Positions 34,201-46,200 of a stretch of 64,000 nucleotides of DNA are shown here, one piece after another. The first letter of the stretch is position 1, and every line of letters starts with the position of its first letter. The notes below the pieces were generated by a model that searched no databases, was not told where the DNA came from, and saw only the letters and a list, made by a program, of their open reading frames with translations. The stretch covers positions 12,781,267-12,845,266 of the forward strand of contig NC_033628.1 of NCBI RefSeq assembly GCF_001540865.1, read 5' to 3'. The position numbers and the translations under genes were made by a program. Origin of the DNA: Ananas comosus. Lineage: Eukaryota; Streptophyta; Magnoliopsida; Poales; Bromeliaceae.

Positions 34201-37200
34201 AGAGACACATCATCTCGTGATGATTGTGACAGCTATATTGGAGCATTAATTAGTTCAAAGGAAGGAGAGACTCAAAAGGAACTTGATCATGAGCCAACTC
34301 CTTCAATGCTTATTCTTGATGCCACATTTAGGAAGTCTTCAACAAATGTATCTATATGTTTTCAAAGGCCAAGGTTTCTTGTGGCTCTTGACTTTTTGCT
34401 GGCTATTGCAGAGTTTTTTGTTCCATCTGTCCGCAGCATGCTATTAAGTGATGACGATAAAGACACTTCTCATATGGTTTCCGCGATAGTATTTGATGAT
34501 CAGATTTATTCTCCAGCTTCTTCGATATTTTCCATCTCGCCTCAAAAGCCTCTGATTGTTGACGATGAAAGGTTTGATCATTTCATATATGATGGGAAGG
34601 GTGGTAAACTATATTTGGAGGATAGAGATGGTAAAATCCTACGTAGGCCTACCCATGAAACCATTATTTATGTGGCGAATGGCAAGAGACTGCAATTCAA
34701 GAATGTCACCATAGTGGTATCAATCTGCTTGAAAACTAGTATTTTGTCTTTTTTTTTTTTTTTGTCCCCCTTGTCTTCCTATGTTTGCATCTAAGGAACT
34801 ATGATATGCTGCAGAATGGAGAGTATTTGGATTCTTGTATATCTCTTGGGATAGATAGCAGCTATTCTACTTCAGAAGATGACAATGTTTACCTAGCAAG
34901 AGAAAATAATGGTGTACGATCGAATTCTGACGAGGAAAAGGAAATGAGCAATGTTGCCCCAAAAGTGGATGATCATGGATCAACAGAGTTTATGATGGAG
35001 TTGCAGGTAGTTTTCTCACATGTTTTCTTTATTTGTTTCCCATTTCATTGTGCATTTTAGCATTTTCTAGATTATACTTGCAGGTTATTTTTCTTGTAGA
35101 AATGGAAAGAGAAAGGGTTGGTTATATATTGTTTTATGTAAAAATGTATAAATTCATGGATAATTTAGTTAGAACTTAAACAACTACGACAATGACTCTG
35201 ATATACCATTCTTTCAGAGATTATAATTTTGGAGCTAAGTAAACAATGCAGGCATGTGTTCTAGTTATATGATGCAGTAAATTAGCAAATCTAGAAATTA
35301 TGGAAGGATATTGACATGTCTGGAGGCATTGTCTGAAGTACAAGACTTCTATGATATTAACTAGCTTGTCTTTTTCTGTGCTTTCAAATTATAAAGATAA
35401 ATTTCTTTTGGTCACTGTGGCACACTTAAATATGGCATTTTATTGACATGTCATCTTTTGCTCTTTTCTTTCTACTACTATATGGTTCACTCACAAAGTT
35501 TATTTTCAGAAAGGGAATATGCACTAGTAAAGCTATATTTGGTTGGCTGGTTGGCCATGGCGGAACCTTTTACTTTTTTCTTTTCTTTTCTTTTTTGCAT
35601 ATTTAGAATTTGAAAATTCTTGTCTGCAGTAACATGGGCTAATTTTATTTCTTTAGGATGCATTTGACCTAACTGGTATATTAAGCTTTCCTCTACAACT
35701 ACTTCTTGCACAGGCTATTGGACCAGAACTAACATTTTACAGCACGTCAAAGAATGTCGGTGGACCATTTACACTATCACCGAAAGTCATGCATGCTCAG
35801 TTGGATGTTTTTTGTAGGTAAGGTACTTATCTTTTGTGATTCATATGATTATTTTCTTACAGTTTTTATCTAATGTAAGTTTTTCTAGTGTTGAAGTTTC
35901 TTTTCCAAGGCATTTAGCTTATGTGATGTTTATTGTACAGATCTCTTCCTCGTTAACTGTAAAGTTTCTATAAATTATATTTAGGCCCTTCTGTGATACA
36001 TTGAGTTACTGCAGTATTGGCCTTTCCTTGGTGTTTTATTACAGCATTGCATGTATCTCACCACTGATGTTTGGATTGCCAGTGAAAGTAACAAATGACT
36101 TGCATAAAATAATAATGCCACTGAAAGAAGAAAATTCACTGCAATCTCTATAAGTAGGGGTGATTCGCAGTTTGGTTCTAAACCGAAAACCAGACCAAAC
36201 CGAAAGCAAATAAGACAATTTGGTTTGGTTTATATGGTTTCCGGCTCGGTTCGGTTTTGAAAATAACTAAACTTCAGTTTTCGGTTTCGGTTCGGTTTTA
36301 ACACTTCTCATAACCGAGCCAAAAACCAAATAGTAATATTACTACCACTTTCTATCTAAATCATATATTTGAAATTCTATATTTATGATCAAATCTTGAT
36401 CTCATATCAACGCACTTTTTAAAATTTTATGTTTATGATCAATTTTTTTGTGTAACTTTCGTAATGATTCGGTTTTGATTTTTAAATTATAAATTAATTT
36501 ATAAAAAAATAGAAGTTTTAAAAGCTACTTGCTAAACCGAACTAAATGAATTAATTCGGTTTGGTTTGGATTGGTTCTGTTAATAAATCGTTTTGGCTCG
36601 GTTCTAGTTTCAAACCGAAAAGTTCGGTTCGGTTTGAGAAGTCCCTAGAAACTGAACCAAACTGAATCGAGTACACCCGTCTATAATAGGACGCAGAGGA
36701 TGTCAGGTTTTGTTCCCTCCACATTTTCAACTCTAGGACGAAACTTCCACTCCTATATTTATTATGACATCCGATTAATCCAAGACCGTGAAATTGAGAT
36801 AGAATTTGTATCTGCTGTCTTGTTCTTTTTGCAGACTTGTACTGAAAGGTGACAGTTTGGAAATGAGTGGAAATCTACTCGGATTGAAGGTTGAAAGTAA
36901 TGGCTTCAGGGTTTTAGAGCCTTTTGACACTGTTGTGAAATATTCAAATGTCTCTGGCAGAACAAATATGCATCTTATTGTTTCTCAAATATATATGAAT
37001 TTCTCCTTCAGTATCCTGAGACTGTTCTTAGCTGTTGAGGAAGAGATTTTGGCATTTCTCAGAATTTCATCCAAGAAAGTATCAGTGATCTGCTCCCAGT
37101 TTGACAAAGTTGGTACAATGCAAAGTATGTCAGACATTTTTGCTGTGCTGTTGACTTTAACAGTTTTTTTGAGAAAATTTTGCTTTTTGGTGTAAGCTAG

Positions 37201-40200
37201 CTCTAGCTTTGTCTGACTCATAAGCTGGATTTTATTTCTTAGGCCATGGGAATGACCAAACATGTGCATTTTGGCGACCACGTGCACCATCTGGATTTGC
37301 CATTCTTGGAGACTGTTTGACACCACTGTATGTAAATTCTTCTTTTCCTATTGTTGTTACACAAAATCAATTTCTTTTGAGCTTCTAAAGATTGTTTCTT
37401 TCCATTTTAGGAATGAACCTCCCTCAAAGGGAGTTCTTGCTGTGAACACTAGTCTTGTTAGAGTCAAGAGGCCTGTGTCGTACAAACTAATTTGGCAGGC
37501 TAGTCATCTGAAAACTGAAAAAGGCCAGCATGAATGGATATGTATTCCAAATGGTGATAGAGGAGAAGAGAACGGTGGTTGCTCCATTTGGTTTCCTATA
37601 GCGCCAAGAGGCTATGTGGCAGTGGGCTGTGTTGTTTCAGCAGGAAGTGCAGAGCCACCTTTGTCCTCTGCATTGTGTATAATGGCTTCCTTGGTTTCTT
37701 CCTGTACTTTAAAGGACTGCATTGCTCTTCGGTCAAGCGAATCGTATACTTCTTACCACCTTATTGTTTTTCTTTTCTTCCAATTGTTGCATAAATTTGA
37801 CTACTATATTCCATGCTTAATTTACAATTTGTTGTCATATATGTAGGACTAGTGTTGATATGGCATTCTGGCGTGCGGACAATACTTTTGGATCCTTTTT
37901 GCCTGCAGATCCTGGTAACATGAGTTTGATTGGTAAACCATACGACCTTCGTCATATGATTTTTGGGAATCAAGAGTCATCTGTTAAATCTTCTAAAAGT
38001 TCCAGTGTCCAAGATGCTTCTCAATATGTAAATCATACACCTCAACTTGAAAGATCTTCAATGGTGGCCTCTGGTCGGTTGTTTGAGGCTACAGCAAATT
38101 TTAAATTAATTTGGTGGAATAATGGGACTAACTCTAGAAAGAAACTCTCAATTTGGCGTCCAATGATCCCACATGGGATGGTCTTTCTTGGTGACATTGC
38201 TGTTGATGGGTATGGATGTTATGATTTTACCATTTTCTACTGTCCCGTTAACAACATCATTATCTTTGTTTTGACATAGGAGAAATTTGTTGGACTGTGC
38301 AGGTATGAGCCCCCAAATTCAGCTATAGTTCTCCGTGATACTGGGGATGAAACTTTACTAAAAGCTACTCAAGATTTCGAACTTGCTGGCCACATCAAGA
38401 GGCAAAGAGGTGTTGAAGGTATATCTTTCTGGTATCCTCAAGCACCTCCTGGATTTGTTGCTTTGGGATGTATCGCCTCAAAAGGCGTGCCGAAGGAAGA
38501 CATTGACCAATTAAGGTGTATTAGAAGTGACATGGTAACAGGTGATCAATTTCCTGAACAAAGCATATGGGATTCGTCTGACAGTAGAGTATCAGGATCA
38601 TTTAGCTTGTGGGGTGTTGGAAATGACCTCGGCACATTTCTCGTTAGAAGTGGATTTAGAAAGCCTCCGAGGAGATTTGCATTAAAGCTTGCCTATCCAA
38701 CAATTTCCGGTGGTTCAGATACCACCGTGATTGATGCAGAAATTAAGGCCTTTTCTGCTGTAGCTTTTGATGATTATGGAGGACTGGTAAGTATCAGCCA
38801 AGATGAGTTTTATTTGGTTTGGTGAATTGCATTAGTGTATTATGCAAAATACACCCACTCCGCCTAGAAGTCTGATAGTGAGTTTTGGTTCGTGTTGCAG
38901 ATGGTTCCATTATTTGGCTCTTCTTTTGATAATGTTTCATTTAGCCTACATGGAAGGCCTGATTACTTAAATGCGGCTGTGAGTTTCTTGTTTGCTGCAA
39001 GATCATTCAATGACAAATATGATGCATGGGAGCCCCTCATTGAACCAATGGATGGATTTGTAAGGTAAGAAAGAACTCATGGATGAGTAAATTGGTCGTT
39101 TTTTGCTTGAATATGCAATAGTGAGCTTGGTGGTTGTCAATGACTTTTGTAACTCCTTTAAACTAATTTATACAATGGATTGCTTGTTCCACCTATAGGA
39201 TTGCCTAAGCAAGTTGTATGTTTCCAATTCTCTATGTGAGTTGATATTTGGATTTCTGATGCTTTGCATTTTACAAATGTTGATATATTTCAGGTATCAA
39301 TATGATACGAATATACCGAGTGCTTGTAGCCAGATTCGTATTACTTCTACTCGGGATCTGAACTTGAATGTATCTGTGTCCAATATCAACACGATTTTCC
39401 AAGCTTACTCTAGCTGGAATAATTTTAGTCATATTGATGAGTCATACAAGAAAAGGGTAAGTCGCATTCCCTCCTACGCTCTTATTTTTATCATTGATAT
39501 GTATCTTGCTGCCAACAAAGGATTGTCCGTGCTGTACGACACCAAGGCCATGCCTGCAGGTGGCATGGGGCCGTGCCAATAGGTTATGCCCCATAACACT
39601 GTGCTGTGCCGTGCTGCTGGCTCAACAGTACGAAGCGTGCTAGTGGCACAACAATCCTTGGTTGCCAACTATTCTTAGAAGTTTATGGCGAGACTTTTGT
39701 TGGCCTTATTCTCCAGCGGATTGATGTCAACTCTCAAGTTGACAGTTGAAGTTTATCTATCATATTGACTGTCTTCTCGGTTTTTTATTTAAACCTTGTC
39801 TTAGCAACATAGGGCTGCATAGATCATGATTAGATTTTCTTATTTTCTTTTTCTGGTTTTCTCCAAAAAACGAAGGAAAGAGAGAGAGAAGGGGGTTTTT
39901 TTGGTTTTTTTTTGGGGGGGGAGGGGGAACATAAGCCAGCATATTGCTTGGACGGGGCTTTTTGTTATAGTCTGTTAATGTAAAGTGTAATCCTATGCAA
40001 ACACATTCATTTTAATGTTCTTGTATGATTTCCTTTCTGAATCATTTCTTTCTTTTTTTTCCCATTCTTTTACCAGGAAGCAGTTTCTCCACCTCACAGT
40101 GAGAGGTCGATTATGGATTTACATCACAGGAAAAATCATTACATTATTCCACAGAATAAGCTTGGTCAAGACATATACATACGAACTTCAGAATTTAGGA

Positions 40201-43200
40201 GAGTTTCAAATGTTATCAAAATGCCATCAGGAGGTGACAAACCTGTAAAAGTTCCAGTTTCGAAGAATCTGTTGGATGCCCATTTAAAAGGGAAGCATGA
40301 AAGAGAATTTCGGTCAATGGTGACTATCATTATTGGTGATTCTGAGGTAAGTTCTCATCTATTGCAGACAAGAGTTTTGCACATTATGGGGGGCATCTTC
40401 AATATCCCCCCATGGTTCTTGACACAAGTTGATCCTGCCTTCCTTTCCCTTTTCCCTTCCCATTTTATGTTGATGAGCTTGGGATGCTTCCCTAAGTCAT
40501 AATCTTAATACTTTTGTGGACAAATTATTTGCTTATGATTGTGAGCATAAGCCTAAAAAAGTAGGTATCATGCTGGACAAAAACCATGACTGCAAAAATC
40601 TCATGATAAAGTATAGCAAAACTAATAGTGGTTTCATTTCTCATCAAAATGGTTATAATGCAGCCACTCATGCCAGGCCACAACTGGCACATCCCCTTGC
40701 CACAGTGGCAAACCTTAAGTATGGTGCTCGTCATTATTCACAATCTCATGTAGATCAATTGCTTCTGTGATTTAGAGAACAATTAAATTCTATGGTTCTT
40801 TCCGAAATAATGGTCGTGCTCACTAACTTTTAGGAGTAACTATTGTTGATTTCCCTTTTCATTTATATTATTTGGTTTATCTGAAATATCTGCCAATTTA
40901 GTTTGTCTTAATTTGTTTAGATCCCTAGGACAATGTCTTAGGTACTAGTTTACTTTTCTTCTTGGGGTACTAGTTTACTTTTCTTCTTGGGGAAAGAAAC
41001 CTTATTTCATAATCAACTTAATTGCTCTTTGCTTTATAGTTAAAAGTAGCTAACGGATTAGACACAAGCCAATACATGGTGGCAATTCGGCTTTTCTCAA
41101 ACCGTCCTGCTGAGTCCCCCCTCCAGCAACAAAGTGGCCGTACATGTGCCTTTGCTGCGAAGTATTTGTCACCTGGAATTGCCTTGGTCAATTGGAGCGA
41201 AATGTTCTTCTTCAAAGTGGATTCAGTGGTGAGGAATCCTAGTCCATATGAGCATGACCTTCTCTCATGATTACTATGCTAGATTTCTTTCTTTAACGCT
41301 GTATCTTGTCATTTTCTAGTTGTAAACTCGAAAACATAATAGGCATCTGAGTCTGATAACTTGTACACAGATTTATTGGTTTACTTCTGGATTATTGATG
41401 TAACCTTAGGATTTCTTCTTATTCCATTAAACCCTTTCTTACGCCTTTGTAAATCTCTCAACTTTTTACAGGATGACTTTGTTTTGGAGATTGTTGTAAT
41501 TGATTTGGGGAGAGGTACTTCTATGCTGCATTATGTCGCTAAATAATTCTATCATTTTCTAGTAATGTTCTTGGAATTACCTCTTCATATGCCTGAGAAT
41601 GGTGCTTGCTTTGACAGGTGATCCTGTAGGTATCCATTCTTCTCCTTTGAAGCTGTTAGCCTATATGGTGCCTCCCAACGTAGATTTTCACAGCACCCAA
41701 TTTGACTTGACCTGGAGAGAACTTGTGTCACCGAAGTCGACTGTAAGTTTCTAGTTTTGATAACCTTTTGCTATAAAGATCTTACTGGAGGGTTCTACTT
41801 ATGGGGTGAGACCACCAAAATGCTGTTGGAAGCCTCTAGTTCCATTTAAAAGATTTACATATATATACTCCCGAACAATTATCTAGTTGCATTTTATCCC
41901 TGCAAAATATGAATTTCTATATATTCCCGTGAAAAACTTAATTTCTTACACATTCTTGCATATATTTCCTTGTGCTTGAAATAATCTCCGTCAGGTTAAG
42001 AGTTTTTCTCACACAAAACTAACTTCCCCATTAATTGGATGACTTCTCAACTTAAGATGAAGGCATTTTTGTAAGAATTTTCACTTCACTTGGTTATCTA
42101 GAAATTTCAGATTTTACAGGGCTACATATGTAATTTTCCTGGGAATCGGGAGCATTGGTGTGAGCCCTTTCTACGGGCGAGCATTAGTCAGAGCAGTTCA
42201 ATTTTGGAGTGGTTTCATCAAAATCAAAGTGAATCGAATCAGGGGGAATAAGCTGAACGAAACCAAACTGAAAAATTTGGTTTGGTGATTGTGCTGATTA
42301 TTATGTTTGAACGGGGTATTTCATTTAGCTTAATATACAACAAATTACTAAATATGGGATATTAATATGATTAATCATATTCTGAAAGCCTTAGTCCAGA
42401 CACTCCGATTGTTTGATTGTCATCTAAACTCCAATATGTTTTGTGTATCAAACTATTGAAAATTCAGTTAGTTTGGTTTATTTGATTTTTGTGATTCTTA
42501 GTAGTTAATGCACAACACTGAGCTGAACTGAAATACTAATCCAACTGAATAGATTCAATTGTTAGTTTAGTGTGGTAATTTGGTTTAGACCAAACAGTGC
42601 CCAGCCTAGCCCTTTCCTATTGTTATGACATGTAAACTGGGCATACGAAGCTTATAAGGGTATATATGTGCAGAAACATGGAACTAATGGTAGTGAGGAA
42701 TCCCAAGGAAGAATAAGATGTGCAGTACTCCTTTCAGGCAAACAGGAAATTACAAAAGATAAAGAGGATAATAGTACCAGCAGCAGGGCTGGATATATTC
42801 AGATAAGTCCTACCAGAGATGGGCCATGGACTACTGTGCGGCTAAATTATGCAGCACCAGCCGCGTGTTGGAGGTTTGGCACTGATGTCATTGCCAGCGA
42901 AGTTTCCTTGGAAGATGGTAACACATATGTGAATATTCGCTCTCTTGTGTCCGTTACTAACAATACGGATATTGTTATTGAGCTGCGTCTTAAAGGAAAA
43001 TGTCATACCGAAAGTTCGCGACAAGTTAATGGAAAACAGATTGTATATGCTGAAAGTGATGATACCAGAATCGAAACAGATGAGTTCTTTGAAACAGAGA
43101 TCTATATTCCATCAAGTGGATGGGTTGCCTGTCCTTCAGGCATACCATCAGACAATCAACTGAAAGAGTTGCATAAAGATTCCGAACATCAAGTAAGAAG

Positions 43201-46200
43201 CTTCATCCAGAAATTTNACTACTGCAGTACTTTTGTTTTTAACACTACCAAGCATTTTTTTTCTACTTTTATGATAGGTAGCTGAAAAGGTTTGGAGACT
43301 GAATATTCATGAGCCAATTATATGGGCTCTGGTTGACTTCTATAATAACCTTCGTATTGGCAGTAATCCCAGCAGTTCAAGTGTCGCAGAAGTGGATCCA
43401 GAAATTCAAATAGAGTAAGATATGCTATCTCAGATATTGCGTGATGTGTATATACTTCTCGCTTTGCCAGGTCTTCAGCTAATTACGGAAATATTTCCAT
43501 TCTAGCTGTTCTAGTGTGCATATTAGATATTTGGTGTGATTTAGCAATTAGCACAATTGGAAAACAAGTACATTGAGTGATCAATAAGTGGAATATAAGG
43601 TGTAGGAAAGAATTTCGTAGTAATCCACTATCTCCTTGATGTCTTTTGTTTAGTGAGAGGTGATGTTACCAGTCTCTACTTGTTCTATGGGTGGTGAATA
43701 ATACTACTAAGACTTTTAGGATGTCTTCTTGTAAGTTGTAACTTTATTCTTGAAAGTTCAGGTTGTGGTCTGCCAGGATGGTTTTCTCAACCCCTATAAT
43801 TTTTTGAAAAAAAACCTTTATTAAGCAATTTTGGGGAAAATACTTGCATACAATTATTTAAGTGCGACACGAGCCGTATCTACCGTGCCGTATCGTGCCA
43901 ATAAGATATTGGCATGATATAGCCCATGTGTCGATGACACAACTCAAAACCCCCTATTCTTTAAATTAGTCAGTAATTTTCTCAATAAAGTTCAAAATAT
44001 TTGTTAAAAATACATAATAAACAGTTAAAATATTTTATTGCTAGAGAAAATAAATATTTCGTACTATTATGTGTCGGCACACATGAGTTTTTAATGATCG
44101 GCACACACTATGCTATACCGTGCCTGCAAGTTTCCGGCACGACCCCGTGCCACGGCACTTAAAATCCTTGCTTGCATATACATTATCCTGCCTAGTAATA
44201 AATTCTCTAAATTGAGATGTAATGTTATTTTGTGATTGAAGGAATGCTTTTTCTTTTTATAGGCTGATAGATATTTCTGAGATAAGGCTGAAGATATCAC
44301 TGGAGACTGCGCCAACTCAAAGACCGCAGGGTGTCCTTGGCGTTTGGAGCCCTATATTGTCTGCTATTGGCAGTGCCTTCAAAATTCAGGTTTGGACTTG
44401 TTTATTGTGTTAGCATGATATGTTCATGTGATCAACTTAAGATAAAATGAAGTTCAGGGAAAGAAACAGAATCCAAAATTTCTATTTTTACATGTCATCA
44501 AGGTTGAACTTCACACACTTTCTCAGTTGCCACTTTATTACATGAATTGTAACTTTTTCGTTGGCCCTTGCCTCAGGTGCATCTTAGAAAGGTGATGCAC
44601 AGGAATAAGTTCATGAAGAAAAGCTCCATCATTCCTGCTATTATGAACCGTGTCAAGAGAGACCTTGTACACAATCCTTTGCATCTTATATTTTCTGTGG
44701 ACGTGCTTAGCATGACAAAATCAACTCTATCATCTCTTAGCAAAGGATTTGCAGAACTTTCAACAGATGGACAATTTCTTCAATTGCGGTCAAAACAGGT
44801 GAAGTGAGGGGGGCAAAAAAATATAAATTCCCTCCCCCCCTTATCCTCAGTCGTCTTACTTTATAGTGCTCACTGTTTCAGGTATGGTCAAGGAGAATTA
44901 GCGGTGTAGGAGATGGGATAATTCAAGGATCAGAAGCTTTTGCTCAAAGTGTGGCCTTTGGTGTATCTGGTGTCTTGACAAAGCCTGTTGAGAGTGCTAG
45001 ACAGCACGGTCTCCTTGGGTTTGCTCATGGACTTGGGCGCGCTTTCCTAGGGTTTGTTGTTCAGCCTTTAAGTGGTGCTTTGGATTTTGTTTCTTTAACT
45101 GTAGACGGAATTGGCGCCAGCTTTGTCAGATGCTTCGAGATATTGAATAATAAGTCGGTAGCCCAAAGGATTAGAAACCCACGTGCTATTCATGCAGATG
45201 GTATTATTAGAGAGTATAATAAAAGTGAAGCTGACGGACAGGTAGCTTTGTCTTTCCAATTCTTTTTGTGTAATAAGAGCAATTACCTGGAAGCATGAAG
45301 AAACAGAAATACCAAGAAAAAGGAAATAAGAGCAAAGAAAATAAACCAAATTTAATCTGAAGATTCAACATCATCTTACATGTAGTAACAATGTTTTTGT
45401 GCAAATTATGATACTTCAAAGTGAATTATTAATTAGATCTTACCAAACTGACATGCGTTTTCTTCGCTGTACATAGCTATATGTTTCTATTATGACAATC
45501 TATTTATCTCAACTTCATTGATGTCATGGTTCTATTATTTGGTTATAGTGTTTAATCCCCTTGGTCTTGTAAGTTCTGTGAAGTAGCTATTATCATGCAG
45601 CATTTGCAAAACAAGTTGGGAATGCACTTGCATCTACTTAGCTTAATATTCATACGTTGGTGCTGGTGAAATAATCATAAGCATATAATAACATCTTTTA
45701 ACTAGTTCTTTGTAACCTACTTGCCTTAAAAAAATTTCAATTTTCCCTCTTTTGTAGATGGTCCTTTATTTGGCTGAAGCTAGTGGTCATCTTGGTTGTA
45801 CTGAACTATTCAAGGAACCTTCCAAGTATGCTTGGTCCGATTACTATGAGGACCATTTCTTGGTGCCACGCCAGAAGATTGTTCTAGTAACACACAAACG
45901 TGTCATGCTGCTTCAGGTTGGGTAGTGACAATAGGCTATTTAACTATTTTGATTTTGCTTTCTTTTTTTTGTTTCCCCTGGTCGCTTAGTCTTCCCTTCA
46001 ATCGTGCTTCATTTCAGTGTTCTGATCAAGATAAAATCGACAAAAAACCTTCCAAGATTATCTGGGACGTACCTTGGGAAGAACTCCTGGCACTGGAATT
46101 GGCGAAAGTCAGAAACCCCAGACCTTCTCACTTGATTATTCATCTCAAGAACTTTAGGAGGTCGGAAAGCTTTGTACGACTTATCAAGTGCAACACTGAT

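Larger units (their letters stand above)
28531..37124 (+). other. VPS13: VPS13 central groove-forming region, 14 exons
   Basis: Exons: 28531-28695, 28787-28861, 28938-29444, 29525-29875, 29957-30088, 30543-30656, 30731-30915, 31014-31122, 33163-33306, 33452-33742, 34057-34716, 34815-35006, 35714-35817, 36835-37124. The region has the alternating beta-strand character of repeating beta-groove rods, with acidic serine-rich linkers near 29080-29350 and 34860-34990. It includes LFEFRAVGGQ, SDIFIGTILRSLEIED and LIGQLSEVRIVYLNRFVEE, which are typical of the family. The 2 kb intron 31123-33162 contains a Mutator-like MITE and unclassified repeat-like DNA. Confidence 0.85.
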